Source: Pseudocitrobacter corydidari (GTDB taxonomy: Bacteria; Pseudomonadota; Gammaproteobacteria; Enterobacterales; Enterobacteriaceae). From it: DNA of 64,000 nt. The DNA is taken from NCBI RefSeq assembly GCF_021172065.1, contig NZ_CP087880.1, positions 2,394,583 to 2,458,582 of the forward strand, in the 5' to 3' direction. Positions 54,074 to 61,869 of this stretch are shown piece after piece; positions within the stretch are counted from its first letter, which is position 1, and each line of letters begins with the position of its first letter. The notes below the pieces were generated by a model. It saw only the letters and a list, made by a program, of their open reading frames with translations. It was not told the origin of the DNA and searched no databases. The position numbers and the translations under genes were made by a program.

Positions 54074-54727
54074 ATGGATATCATTTCCGTTGCCAAAAAG
54101 CGCTATTCCACTAAAGCCTTCGACGCCAGCAAAAAACTGACCGCTGAGCAGGCAGACAACCTGAAGACGCTGCTGCAATTCAGCCCGTCCAGCACCAACT
54201 CTCAGCCGTGGCACTTTATCGTTGCCAGCACCGATGAAGGCAAAGCGCGCGTGGCGAAATCTGCTGCCGGGAACTATGTCTTCAACGAACGCAAAATGCT
54301 GGACGCCTCTCACGTGGTAGTCTTCTGCGCCAAAACCGCAATGGATGACGCCTGGCTTGAGAAAGTGGTCGATCAGGAAGAGGCCGATGGCCGCTTTGCC
54401 ACCCCGGAAGCAAAAGCCGCTAACCACAAAGGTCGTACTTTCTTCGCCGATATGCACCGCAAAGATCTGAAAGATGACGATCAGTGGATGGCAAAACAGG
54501 TTTACCTGAACGTCGGTAACTTCCTGCTGGGCGTGGGCGCGATGGGCCTGGACGCGGTACCGATTGAAGGTTTCGACGCCGCCGTACTCGACGCCGAATT
54601 TGCTCTGAAAGAGAAAGGTTTCACCAGCCTGGTGGTCGTGCCGGTGGGTCACCACAGCGTAGAAGATTTCAACGCTGCTCTGCCGAAATCACGTCTGCCG
54701 CTGTCAGAAATCTTGACTGAGATTTAA
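54074..54727 (+). CDS. nfsB: NfsB oxygen-insensitive NAD(P)H nitroreductase
   Basis: 217-aa FMN flavoprotein that reduces nitroaromatics and quinones and activates nitrofuran drugs. The family hallmarks are [34 protein letters not shown] and a C-terminal [14 protein letters not shown]. Same length as in E. coli; intact, so no sign of nitrofuran-resistance mutation. In E. coli it belongs to the MarA/SoxS/Rob regulon; RamA control is plausible here. Confidence 0.96.
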   Translation: MDIISVAKKRYSTKAFDASKKLTAEQADNLKTLLQFSPSSTNSQPWHFIVASTDEGKARVAKSAAGNYVFNERKMLDASHVVVFCAKTAMDDAWLEKVVDQEEADGRFATPEAKAANHKGRTFFADMHRKDLKDDDQWMAKQVYLNVGNFLLGVGAMGLDAVPIEGFDAAVLDAEFALKEKGFTSLVVVPVGHHSVEDFNAALPKSRLPLSEILTEI

Positions 54728-54735
54728 ACTGCGAT

Positions 54736-54804
54736 GCCCGGTGGCGCTGCGCTTACCGGGCCTGCTCACTTGTAGGCCGGATAAGGCGTAGCCGCCATCC
54801 GGCA
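54736..54804. repeat. REP pair between nfsB and ybdG
   Basis: GCCCGGTGGCGCTG...TTACCGGGC (54736-54762) and GCCGGATAAGGCG...GCCATCCGGC (54776-54803). Typical BIME. Confidence 0.85.
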
Positions 54805-54884
54805 AAAGACCGCACCGCACTCCCCCCAATTTGCATAATATCCCCCCAGCCGCCATTATAGGCACTGGTTATAAAGGAGATGTT

Positions 54885-56132
54885 ATGCAGGAATTGATAG
54901 CTCAGGTCGAAGAACTCGGCATCGAAATAAATCACACCAGTTCCCTGGTGATTATCTTTGGTATTATTTTACTTACCGCAATTGTCGTACATATTATCCT
55001 GCACCGCATTGTGCTACGGACGTTTGAACGACGCGCACAGGCCAGCAGCAAATTATGGCTGCAGATCATTACCCAAAATAAACTTTTCCATCGTCTGGCG
55101 TTTACCCTGCAAGGGATTATCGTCAACGTACAGGCCGTTTTATGGCTACAAAAAGGCAGCGATGCGGCGCAAATTCTGACAACCTGCGCTCAACTGTGGG
55201 TCATGCTTTACGCGCTACTGTCTTTCTTCTCGTTATTAGACGTGATCTTTAATCTCAGCCAGAAATTTTCCGCTGCGTCTCAGTTACCGCTGAAAGGTAT
55301 ATTCCAGGGGGTGAAACTGGTCAGCGCCATTCTGGTCGGCATTCTGATTATTTCTCTGCTACTGGGGCAATCCCCGGCGATTCTGATCAGCGGTCTCGGC
55401 GCGATGGCCGCGGTGCTGATGCTGGTGTTTAAAGACCCGATTCTTGGTCTGGTCGCCGGTATTCAGCTTTCGGCAAACGACATGCTGAAGCTCGGCGACT
55501 GGCTGGAGATGCCGAAATATGGCGCTGACGGCGCGGTCACGGATATCGGCCTGACCACCGTAAAAGTGCGTAACTGGGATAACACCATTACCACTATTCC
55601 TACCTGGTCGCTGGTCTCTGACTCTTTTAAAAACTGGAGCGGCATGTCTGCGTCCGGTGGTCGTCGAATTAAGCGCAGCGTTAATATCGATACCACCAGC
55701 GTGCATTTTCTCGATGAGCAGGAACAGCAGCGCCTGATTCAGGCCAAACTGCTGAAACCGTATATGGATTCGCGTCATCAGGAAATCGATGAATGGAACC
55801 GTGAGCACGGCAGCGAAGCCTCAGTATTGAATCTGCGTAAAATGACCAATGTCGGCACGTTCCGCGCTTATCTCAACGAATATTTACGCAACCACCCACG
55901 TATTCGTAAAGATATGACGCTGATGGTCCGCCAGCTTGCGCCAGATAATAACGGCCTGCCGATGGAGATATACTGCTTTACCAATACGGTAGTATGGGCA
56001 GAATATGAAAGCATTCAGGCGGATATCTTCGACCATATTTTCGCGGTGGTAGAAGAGTTTGGCCTGCGCGTATATCAGTCGCCTACCGGGAACGATATTC
56101 GTTCACTGGCAGGCGCCATTCAAGCGCAATAA
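54885..56132 (+). CDS. ybdG: YbdG miniconductance mechanosensitive channel
   Basis: 415 aa, MscS family, as in E. coli YbdG. N-terminal [16 protein letters not shown], about five membrane helices, pore-lining helix and MscS beta domain around [20 protein letters not shown] and [22 protein letters not shown] 54885 has AAGGAG upstream (54874-54879). Convergent with the LacI-family gene, whose stop is the next base. Confidence 0.94.
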   Translation: MQELIAQVEELGIEINHTSSLVIIFGIILLTAIVVHIILHRIVLRTFERRAQASSKLWLQIITQNKLFHRLAFTLQGIIVNVQAVLWLQKGSDAAQILTTCAQLWVMLYALLSFFSLLDVIFNLSQKFSAASQLPLKGIFQGVKLVSAILVGILIISLLLGQSPAILISGLGAMAAVLMLVFKDPILGLVAGIQLSANDMLKLGDWLEMPKYGADGAVTDIGLTTVKVRNWDNTITTIPTWSLVSDSFKNWSGMSASGGRRIKRSVNIDTTSVHFLDEQEQQRLIQAKLLKPYMDSRHQEIDEWNREHGSEASVLNLRKMTNVGTFRAYLNEYLRNHPRIRKDMTLMVRQLAPDNNGLPMEIYCFTNTVVWAEYESIQADIFDHIFAVVEEFGLRVYQSPTGNDIRSLAGAIQAQ

Positions 56133-57113
56133 TCAGGCACTGGCGCGCGAAATAAAGCGCCAGTCCATCATCACTCGCTCGGCCACTGAGGCCGGGTTTT
56201 CAATTCTTTTCAGCAGCAGTTCTACCGCCTTCGCGCCTATCTCGCGCGAAGGCTGCTGCACCGTCGTCAGTTGCGGAGAGACCATCTCCGCAAGCTCTGT
56301 ACCATCGAATCCCACGACGGCGATATCCTGCGGCACTTTCAGCCCCGCCTGTTCAATCGCGCGCATCGCCCCGGCGGCCAGGGTATCAGAAACGGCAAAT
56401 ACCGCATCCGGCCTCGGCTGTTGCGCCAGTAATTTTTCCATTGCCGCCTTCCCCGCCGCAGAACTCAGCTCAGCCGCGTACTCTACGCTTTGATAATCCA
56501 GCTCGCGCACATGCAGCACGCTTTTGTAACCACGCTCACGCAGGCGGGCATACTTATAGCTCAGGTCATGGTTAATCAACGCAATGCGCTGGCGGCCGCT
56601 GTCGGCCAGATGACTCACTACATGCTGAGCGGCATCGACATCGTTAATTCCCACGCAGGAAACTGCACCGGTATCGGCATACTCCGCACACTGCACCCAT
56701 GGCGCATCGCCGATAATCATTTTCAGCTCCGGTAACTTGCTGAATGCATCCATGGTGATAATGCCGTCGACCATCTTACCGGTCAGCAAGCGTAAACCGG
56801 ATTTCGAGCGCTCGATATCAGAACCGGAATGGCACAGCAAAATGCGATAACCCTTTTTCTCGGCCTGTTCTTCGATGCCCTTCACCACCTCGGCGCAAAA
56901 CGGGTTGGCGATGTTTGAAACCATCACGAGGATCATCGAACTGCGCGCCGTGCGTAGCTGACGCGCCAGCAGGTTTGGCTGGTAGTTGCTCTCTTTAATC
57001 GCCTGCAGTACCCGCTCGCGGTTTTTCGGTTTTACAGTGTCGCTGTTGTTCAGCACGCGCGACACCGTGGCGACCGACACACCGGCCAGCCGCGCAATTT
57101 TCTGAATGGACAT
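56133..57113 (-). CDS. LacI-family regulator of the neighbouring catabolic genes
   Basis: 326 aa. N-terminal HTH MSIQKIARLAGVSVATVSRVL (given to RVL, hinge NNSDTVKPKNRERVLQAI after it) and a periplasmic-binding-like core with VMVSNIANPFCAEVVKGIE and FAVSDTLAAGAMRAIE. Located right after the Gfo/Idh gene but behind a hairpin with a T-run, so it is probably expressed on its own as well. The two identical GTAATCGATTAC palindromes near the MFS gene are its likely operators. Inducer unknown. Confidence 0.88.
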   Translation of the reverse strand: MSIQKIARLAGVSVATVSRVLNNSDTVKPKNRERVLQAIKESNYQPNLLARQLRTARSSMILVMVSNIANPFCAEVVKGIEEQAEKKGYRILLCHSGSDIERSKSGLRLLTGKMVDGIITMDAFSKLPELKMIIGDAPWVQCAEYADTGAVSCVGINDVDAAQHVVSHLADSGRQRIALINHDLSYKYARLRERGYKSVLHVRELDYQSVEYAAELSSAAGKAAMEKLLAQQPRPDAVFAVSDTLAAGAMRAIEQAGLKVPQDIAVVGFDGTELAEMVSPQLTTVQQPSREIGAKAVELLLKRIENPASVAERVMMDWRFISRASA

Positions 57114-57157
57114 AGGAAGGAGATATCCTGCTATTAACGCGTTGGTTGCAGGCTATC

Positions 57158-57184
57158 ACAAAAACGCCGCCCGGCGAACCGGGC
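57158..57184 (-). terminator. Terminator of the catabolic operon
   Basis: On the minus strand GCCCGG-TTCG-CCGGGC (57184-57169) is followed after GGCG by TTTTTGTG (to 57158). It separates the oxidoreductase from the LacI gene. Confidence 0.65.
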
Positions 57185-57190
57185 AGACGC

Positions 57191-58342
57191 TTAATCCGCC
57201 ACGCGCACCCAACGCTGTTGCTGATGGCTTTTCATAATTGCGTCAATGATATACATCACATTTGCACCATCGTGGAAGGAAGCAAATCGACGCGCCCCGG
57301 CTGGCGGCATTTCCCCCTGCGCCACCGCGCGATAGAAGTTCCGCATCATGTTTTTGAAGGCGTCCGGCCAGCCCTCAATATGGCCACCGGGGAAATGGGC
57401 GCTGCCAGCAATATCCCGATTCAGTAATCCAGGATCGTCACTGAGTAGTTGATTCGCCCCTTCACGCTTGCCAATCCACAGCTGCTGCGGCACTTCCTGA
57501 TCCCACGCCAGCGAGCATTCACTGCCGTTGAGCTCAAAGCTGAGGCGATTTTTACGCCCAGCGCTCACCTGCGAGACGCTAAAGCACCCTTTACTGCCAT
57601 CGTCAAAACGAAACAGTACCGAACCCGCATCCTCCGTAGTGACAGGATAATCCGCGTACTGCACGGCCTGCGTCTGCTGGCTAAACGTTGAGGAACCTGC
57701 AACATTCGCTTTGCGCGTCGGCCAAACAATTGCGAGATCCGCCATCACTTCTACGATGCGCTTGCCGGTTACAAACTGCACTGTATCGCACCAGTGAGAA
57801 CCGATATCCGCCATCGCCCTCGACGCCCCACCCTGTGCGGCATCCACGCGCCAGTTGAAATCCGTCTCGTTGAGCATCCAGTCCTGTAAATAGCTACCGT
57901 AAACCGAGAACAGCCGCCCGGTTGCGCCGCTGCGCTGCATACTTGCCGCCTGCTGCACCATCGCGAACTGGCGATAAACAAAGCTGACGCCATGCACGAC
58001 GCCCGCGTCCTCCGCCATCGTCACCAGCTCCCGCGCCTCATCTGGCGTCAGGCACAGCGGTTTTTCCGAGAAGATATGCTTCCCGGCGGCAAGAATTTGC
58101 CGGTTAATCTGCGCGTGCAGATGATTGGGCGTGCAGTTATGAACCACCTGCAAGCCCGGATGCGCCAGAAAGGTGTCCACGTCGCCATACGCGTGCGGCA
58201 CCGAAAGTTCATCTGCTTTAGCCTGCGCGTGCGCCAGGCTGCTGTCGCACAACGCCACCACCTGCACGTTACCGAGGCGACGTAGCGCTTCCAGATGCGC
58301 CGGGCCAATAAATCCGCTACCGATAATTCCCACCTGAATCAT
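57191..58342 (-). CDS. Gfo/Idh/MocA-family oxidoreductase
   Basis: 383-aa NAD(P)-dependent dehydrogenase. N-terminal Rossmann motif VGIIGSGFIGPAHLEAL, the family EKP motif in FSEKPLCLTPDEARELV (about residue 95), and the catalytic-region DIGSHWCDTVQFV. C-terminal alpha/beta domain. Such enzymes oxidise or reduce sugars, inositols or glycosides. It overlaps the isomerase gene by four bases (ATGA), so the two act in one pathway. Confidence 0.87.
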   Translation of the reverse strand: MIQVGIIGSGFIGPAHLEALRRLGNVQVVALCDSSLAHAQAKADELSVPHAYGDVDTFLAHPGLQVVHNCTPNHLHAQINRQILAAGKHIFSEKPLCLTPDEARELVTMAEDAGVVHGVSFVYRQFAMVQQAASMQRSGATGRLFSVYGSYLQDWMLNETDFNWRVDAAQGGASRAMADIGSHWCDTVQFVTGKRIVEVMADLAIVWPTRKANVAGSSTFSQQTQAVQYADYPVTTEDAGSVLFRFDDGSKGCFSVSQVSAGRKNRLSFELNGSECSLAWDQEVPQQLWIGKREGANQLLSDDPGLLNRDIAGSAHFPGGHIEGWPDAFKNMMRNFYRAVAQGEMPPAGARRFASFHDGANVMYIIDAIMKSHQQQRWVRVAD

Positions 58343-59367
58343 TTCTTTGCCTCGCTGCCGGCGGCAAAATCATCAAACGCCCGAGTGGACACCGGGATGA
58401 TGTGCCGACGAATAAACTCACTTCCCTCGCGTGCCCCCACTTCTGCGGATTTCAGGCAACACTCCCACTCCAACACCGCCCAACCGTCGTAATCATGCTG
58501 GGTTAATTTGCTGAAAATCCCTTTAAAGTCGATTTGTCCATCGCCCAGTGACCGAAAGCGCCCGGCTCGGGTGAGCCAGTTTTGATAGCCGCCGTAAACG
58601 CCGCTGCGCCCGTTGCGCTCAAACTCGGCATCTTTAACGTGGAACGCTTTAATGCGTGAATGATAGATATCGATCCACGCCAGATAGTCGATATTTTGCA
58701 GGTGCAGATGGCTGGGGTCGTAAAGCATATGGCAGCGCGGATGATTTCCTACACCTTCCAGAAAACGCTCAAACGTCAGGCCATCGTGCAGATCCTCGCC
58801 GGGATGAATTTCATAACACAGGTTCACGCCGTGCTCATCAAACACATCCAGAATTGGCCGCCAGCGACGCGCCTGCTCAGCAAAGGCGTCCTGCAACAGG
58901 GCAGCATTGTGCGGCGGCCAGGGGTAAAAATAGGGCCACGCCAGCGCACCAGAAAAGGTCGCGTGCGCCGATAATCCCAGCCGGGCGGATGCCTGCGCGG
59001 CTTTCTTCACCGTCTCTACCGCCCACTGCTGACGCGCCTGCGGGTTGCCGCGCAGCGCAGCGGGCGCGAAGTGATCGAACGCATCATCATAGGCCGGATG
59101 CACCGCCACCAGTTGCCCTTCCAGATGCGTAGACAACTCGCTTACCTCCAGCCCTTTTTCAGCCAACCTACCGCGAATCTCATCGCAGTAAGTCTGGCTG
59201 ACAACCGCCTTTTCCAGGTCAAATATCGCCGGATGATTGCAGGGAATTTGCAGTGCTTTATAACCCAGCCCGGCAGCCCATTCCGCCAGGCCATCCAGGG
59301 TATTAAAGGGCGCATCGCCTGCGATAAACTGAGAAAGAAAAATTCCCGGTCCTTTGATTGTTTTCAT
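58339..59367 (-). CDS. Sugar phosphate isomerase/epimerase (xylose-isomerase-like TIM barrel)
   Basis: 342 aa, AP endonuclease 2/xylose-isomerase-like barrel. Metal-site residues are suggested by NLCYEIHPGEDLHDG (Glu), MLYDPSHLHLQNID (Asp, His), IKAFHVKDAEF (His, Asp) and WAVLEWECCL (Glu). Related to hydroxypyruvate isomerase and to isomerases of inositol or 3-keto-sugar pathways. Start MKTIKGPGIFLSQFIAGDA. Sits between MFS gene and Gfo/Idh gene. Confidence 0.86.
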   Translation of the reverse strand: MKTIKGPGIFLSQFIAGDAPFNTLDGLAEWAAGLGYKALQIPCNHPAIFDLEKAVVSQTYCDEIRGRLAEKGLEVSELSTHLEGQLVAVHPAYDDAFDHFAPAALRGNPQARQQWAVETVKKAAQASARLGLSAHATFSGALAWPYFYPWPPHNAALLQDAFAEQARRWRPILDVFDEHGVNLCYEIHPGEDLHDGLTFERFLEGVGNHPRCHMLYDPSHLHLQNIDYLAWIDIYHSRIKAFHVKDAEFERNGRSGVYGGYQNWLTRAGRFRSLGDGQIDFKGIFSKLTQHDYDGWAVLEWECCLKSAEVGAREGSEFIRRHIIPVSTRAFDDFAAGSEAKK

Positions 59368-59383
59368 ACCACCTCCTTAAACA

Positions 59384-60625
59384 CTACGCCTGCGTCTTAT
59401 CGTCATACTTAAACGAGAAGAGGAGAATAATGGCAATAACGGCGGCGGCAACCGCCGGGATCCACCAAAAGGTTACCCATGCCTGCGGCACGCTGTGCCC
59501 GGCGACCAAACGGTTGTAGAGCGCCCCGGAAATCTGCGAGCCCAGCAGCATGCCGATACCGTAGGTAAACATCACCACCATACTTTGCGCCTGCCCTTTC
59601 ACCTTCTCGCCCGCCACGCGGTCGGTGTAGATAAAGCCCACCACAAAGAAGAAGTCGTAACATACGCCGTGCAGCAAAATGCCGAGATACAGCAGGAAAC
59701 GCCCCTCTTCGCTGACGCCCAGCGCAAAGAAGGCATAACGCACAAACCACGCCAGCATGCCGATGAGCAACATGTACTTCACGCCCAGACGGCGGAACAG
59801 CAGGGGAATAACCAGCATGAAGAAAATTTCGGACATCTGGCCGAAGGACATCGCCGTACTGACATCTCCCACGCCCGCATCGGCAAGATAGGACGCGGTA
59901 TACGCGTAATAGGTGCCTAGCGGAATGGAGATCAGCGTCGCGCAGATAGCAAAGACCAGGAAATGACGCGTTTTCAGCAGCGCGAAAGCATCGGCGCAAA
60001 AGAGATCGCGCAGCTTCACCGGTAACCCTTTTGCCGGAGCCGGTGTATGCGGTAACGTCAGGCTGTAGACCGCCAGCGCCACCGAGCAAATCGCCGCCAG
60101 GGTAAAGATGCCGGTGGTATCGGAAATCCCCGTCACGCCGATAAAAATACCCGCCACAATCCAGCCAATGGTGCCGAACACGCGCACCACCGGGAACGTT
60201 TTATCGACATTCGCCAGGCTGTGGAAGGCAATGTTATTGGTCAACGCCAGGGTCGGCATATAGCAAAGCGTATAGCCAAACAGTAGCGCAATCAGCAGAG
60301 AACCGTTTTGCGCCACTAACGCCTGAGGCACAAACCAGAGGATCGCCGCGCCCAGCAGATGCATCACCGCCATCACTTTCTGCGACGCAAAGAAGCGATC
60401 CACCAACATGCCCAGTACGAACGGGGAAAGAATTGAGGCGATAGGGCCTGCGGAGAACGCATCGCCAATTAACAGCGACATGTTGTGTTGGGTCATCACC
60501 AGCCCAAGCGTGACCGACCAACTGCCCCAGATAAAGAACTGCATAAACATCATTAACGACAACCGTGGAACCAGCATACGATGCTGAACGGTGAGACCAT
60601 TACTACTTTCGGTTGTTGACACCAT
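59384..60625 (-). CDS. MFS nucleoside:H+ symporter-type transporter
   Basis: 413 aa, about 12 membrane helices, NupG/XapB/YegT-type family. It begins MVSTTESSNGLTVQHRMLVP and shows LMMFMQFFIWGSWSVTLGLVM (in parts), IGWIVAGIFIGV and YDFFFVVGFIYTDRVAG. ATG 60625 follows GAGGGTGGC; the TTG at 60640 is rejected. First gene of the operon; both LacI-type palindromes lie in its promoter region. Relatives of this family transport nucleosides or glycosides; substrate here unknown. Confidence 0.86.
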   Translation of the reverse strand: MVSTTESSNGLTVQHRMLVPRLSLMMFMQFFIWGSWSVTLGLVMTQHNMSLLIGDAFSAGPIASILSPFVLGMLVDRFFASQKVMAVMHLLGAAILWFVPQALVAQNGSLLIALLFGYTLCYMPTLALTNNIAFHSLANVDKTFPVVRVFGTIGWIVAGIFIGVTGISDTTGIFTLAAICSVALAVYSLTLPHTPAPAKGLPVKLRDLFCADAFALLKTRHFLVFAICATLISIPLGTYYAYTASYLADAGVGDVSTAMSFGQMSEIFFMLVIPLLFRRLGVKYMLLIGMLAWFVRYAFFALGVSEEGRFLLYLGILLHGVCYDFFFVVGFIYTDRVAGEKVKGQAQSMVVMFTYGIGMLLGSQISGALYNRLVAGHSVPQAWVTFWWIPAVAAAVIAIILLFSFKYDDKTQA

Positions 60626-60643
60626 GTTTGCCACCCTCAAAAA

Positions 60644-60655
60644 GTAATCGATTAC
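60644..60655. promoter_or_regulatory. LacI-type operator, proximal copy
   Basis: Perfect 12-bp palindrome GTAATCGATTAC with the central CG typical of LacI-family operators, starting 18 bases upstream of the MFS start codon. Extended context AAAGTAATCGATTACA is shared with the second copy. Confidence 0.85.
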
Positions 60656-60675
60656 ATTTAACCCTGAAAAGAAAA

Positions 60676-60687
60676 GTAATCGATTAC
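60676..60687. promoter_or_regulatory. LacI-type operator, distal copy
   Basis: Identical GTAATCGATTAC, centred 32 bp (about three helical turns) from the proximal copy, so both sit on the same DNA face. Confidence 0.85.
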
Positions 60688-60778
60688 AAAAAGAAGATCA
60701 CGGATCATGAGTAGGATCTGGGAGATGGGTCACGATTAAAATAGAGGGCGCGGGATCCGCACGGGTGCGATGTTTGTA

Positions 60779-60805
60779 GGCCCGGTAAGCGTAGCGCCAC
60801 CGGGC
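60779..60805. repeat. Single REP element
   Basis: GGCCCGGTAAGCGTAG...CACCGGGC, one unit, between the operator region and the symE remnant. Confidence 0.75.
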
Positions 60806-60849
60806 AATAATGCGTGCACGAAAACAGACGTTTTTGCACAGGTTACTGA

Positions 60850-60865
60850 CTGATATATAACGCAG
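60850..60865. promoter_or_regulatory. Possible LexA box upstream of the symE remnant
   Basis: CTG-ATATATAACG-CAG fits the CTG-N10-CAG skeleton with an A/T-rich centre. symE is SOS-controlled in E. coli. The flanking bases and positions 4 and 12-13 of the box differ from the consensus. Confidence 0.4.
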
Positions 60866-60892
60866 TGGTTAAGGGCGGCAACCCTTAACCAC
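60865..60892. other. 11-bp perfect hairpin in the symE leader
   Basis: GTGGTTAAGGG (60865-60875) pairs with CCCTTAACCAC (60882-60892), loop CGGCAA. It lies 36 bases before the symE start codon and carries no T-run. In E. coli the antisense RNA SymR covers the symE 5' region; whether this hairpin belongs to such an RNA is unknown. Confidence 0.65.
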
Positions 60893-60927
60893 CGCTCACC
60901 ACAAGCAACTAACAGGAGTAGTTAATC

Positions 60928-61221
60928 GTGGCTGAACACGTTATTACGCCAGAAGTCACCCTTTCCAAAACACAGCGCCGCTGTACCGTGGGTTATCTGC
61001 CCAACCGCAGAGACACACCGGTAGTCAAAATCAGCGCCAAATGACTGAAAGAAGCGGGATTTGAGATCGGAACGGGCATTACCGTGAAGATCTCGGAAGA
61101 ATGCTTGATCCTGCCCGCGGATAACAACGAAGTGCAGGAACTGCGCAGGGAACTTTATCAGGTTAAACAGGCGGTTAAGGGGATGCGGAACGGGAAGTTT
61201 AGTGTGCTGAATGAGAATTAA
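60928..61221 (+). pseudogene. symE: symE toxin gene broken by an in-frame TGA
   Basis: A 98-codon frame from GTG 60928 (ribosome site AGGAG, 60914-60918) to TAA 61219. The start VAEHVITPEVTLSKTQRR, CTVGYLPNRRDTPVVKISAK, then codon 39 TGA (61042-61044), then LKEAGFEIGTGITVKISEEC and LILPADNNEVQELR. The pattern matches SymE, an SOS-induced toxin of AbrB-like fold that affects RNA and nucleoid. In SymE the position of the stop is a conserved Trp (G-x-WL), so one TGG-to-TGA change explains it. Without suppression only a 38-residue fragment is made. Followed by a GCCGGGAAG/CTTCCCTGC hairpin (61228-61259). Confidence 0.82.
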
Positions 61222-61227
61222 ATAATA

Positions 61228-61259
61228 AAAAGCCGGGAAGATTTAATTTTCTTCCCTGC
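61228..61259 (+). terminator. Terminator-like hairpin after the symE remnant
   Basis: GCCGGGAAGAT pairs with TTCTTCCCTGC across a short A/T loop (one mismatch). It lies between the convergent symE remnant and the small AT-rich ORF. Confidence 0.5.
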
Positions 61260-61279
61260 TCATTCGCATCAATAAAATA

Positions 61280-61537
61280 TTACACCGACGTATTTATATC
61301 GCTTAAAGCATTAGCAAGCCAACTTTCCATCTTTTTTATCTTAGCTCTTTCACTTAAATCATCCATAACGTCCTGATAATTAATCTCTCCCTTTGAAATC
61401 CGTTCAATAGAATACGGTAATGTATGTATAAAATCTGATAACACATAACAAGCGGTCATATTACCAGATCCAGCTGCTATTCTTATATCCAATAATCCCC
61501 TAGCAACTAACCTTATGAGAATAAATTCATTTTTCAT
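61280..61537 (-). CDS. Small AT-rich ORF, possible orphan immunity protein
   Basis: 85 aa from ATG 61537, beginning MKNEFILIRLVARGLLDIRI and ending ALSDINTSV. Acidic-rich C-terminal part (YQDVMDDLSERAKIKKMES), no membrane segment. Base composition is far more AT-rich than the surrounding genes. I do not recognise a family. Small, AT-rich and next to a toxin-like fragment, it looks like an immunity gene left behind by a polymorphic-toxin locus; that is an inference from context. Confidence 0.45.
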   Translation of the reverse strand: MKNEFILIRLVARGLLDIRIAAGSGNMTACYVLSDFIHTLPYSIERISKGEINYQDVMDDLSERAKIKKMESWLANALSDINTSV

Positions 61538-61602
61538 ATTACATACCCCCAAAAAAGAGTCATCAGGTATATAAGCTTCGATTGGTATAGTAGTTTCTCC
61601 TG

Positions 61603-61788
61603 TTATTGAGCTATTAGGGCCATCAGCCTTTTTTTCAACTCATATACACGAGAGTTACCATCCATTACTTTATTCGTTTTTGGATCGCCGAACGTAGGAT
61701 TAATAACAGACTTTAACAATTCACTATCATTTAGAAATGACGAGAAAAATGTGATAAAGGCTAAAAATCTGCAAGATTCAGAATACAT
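61603..61788 (-). pseudogene. Possible C-terminal remnant of a polymorphic toxin
   Basis: 61 codons ending at 61603. The segment VINPTFGDPKTNKVMDGNSR followed by VYELKKR resembles the DP-x-T-x-x-V-x-DGN-x-R-VYE motif seen in some toxin tips of Rhs or CDI-type proteins. A TGA lies directly before the first ATG, so an upstream part, if any, is lost. Ends 65 bases before the small ORF at 61280-61537 in the same direction, the toxin-then-immunity order. Family assignment uncertain. Confidence 0.35.
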
Positions 61789-61811
61789 TCAGATCACAGC
61801 AGAAAAAACAA

Positions 61812-61850
61812 AAAAAATCGGACAAGGCTTAGCCTCTATCCGATTTTTTA
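61812..61850. terminator. Bidirectional terminator between pheP and the AT-rich debris
   Basis: Long stem AAAAAATCGGA / TCCGATTTTTT with an AGGCTTAGCCT core, flanked by A- and T-runs on both sides. It would end pheP transcripts (minus) and anything arriving from the left (plus). Confidence 0.85.
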
Positions 61851-61869
61851 TAATGCCAAACGCGGGAAT

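Noticed and set aside
60928-61221. Selenocysteine or other recoding at the TGA of symE
   Set aside because: No selenocysteine-insertion hairpin is evident directly after the TGA, and SymE has Trp there; a nonsense mutation is simpler.
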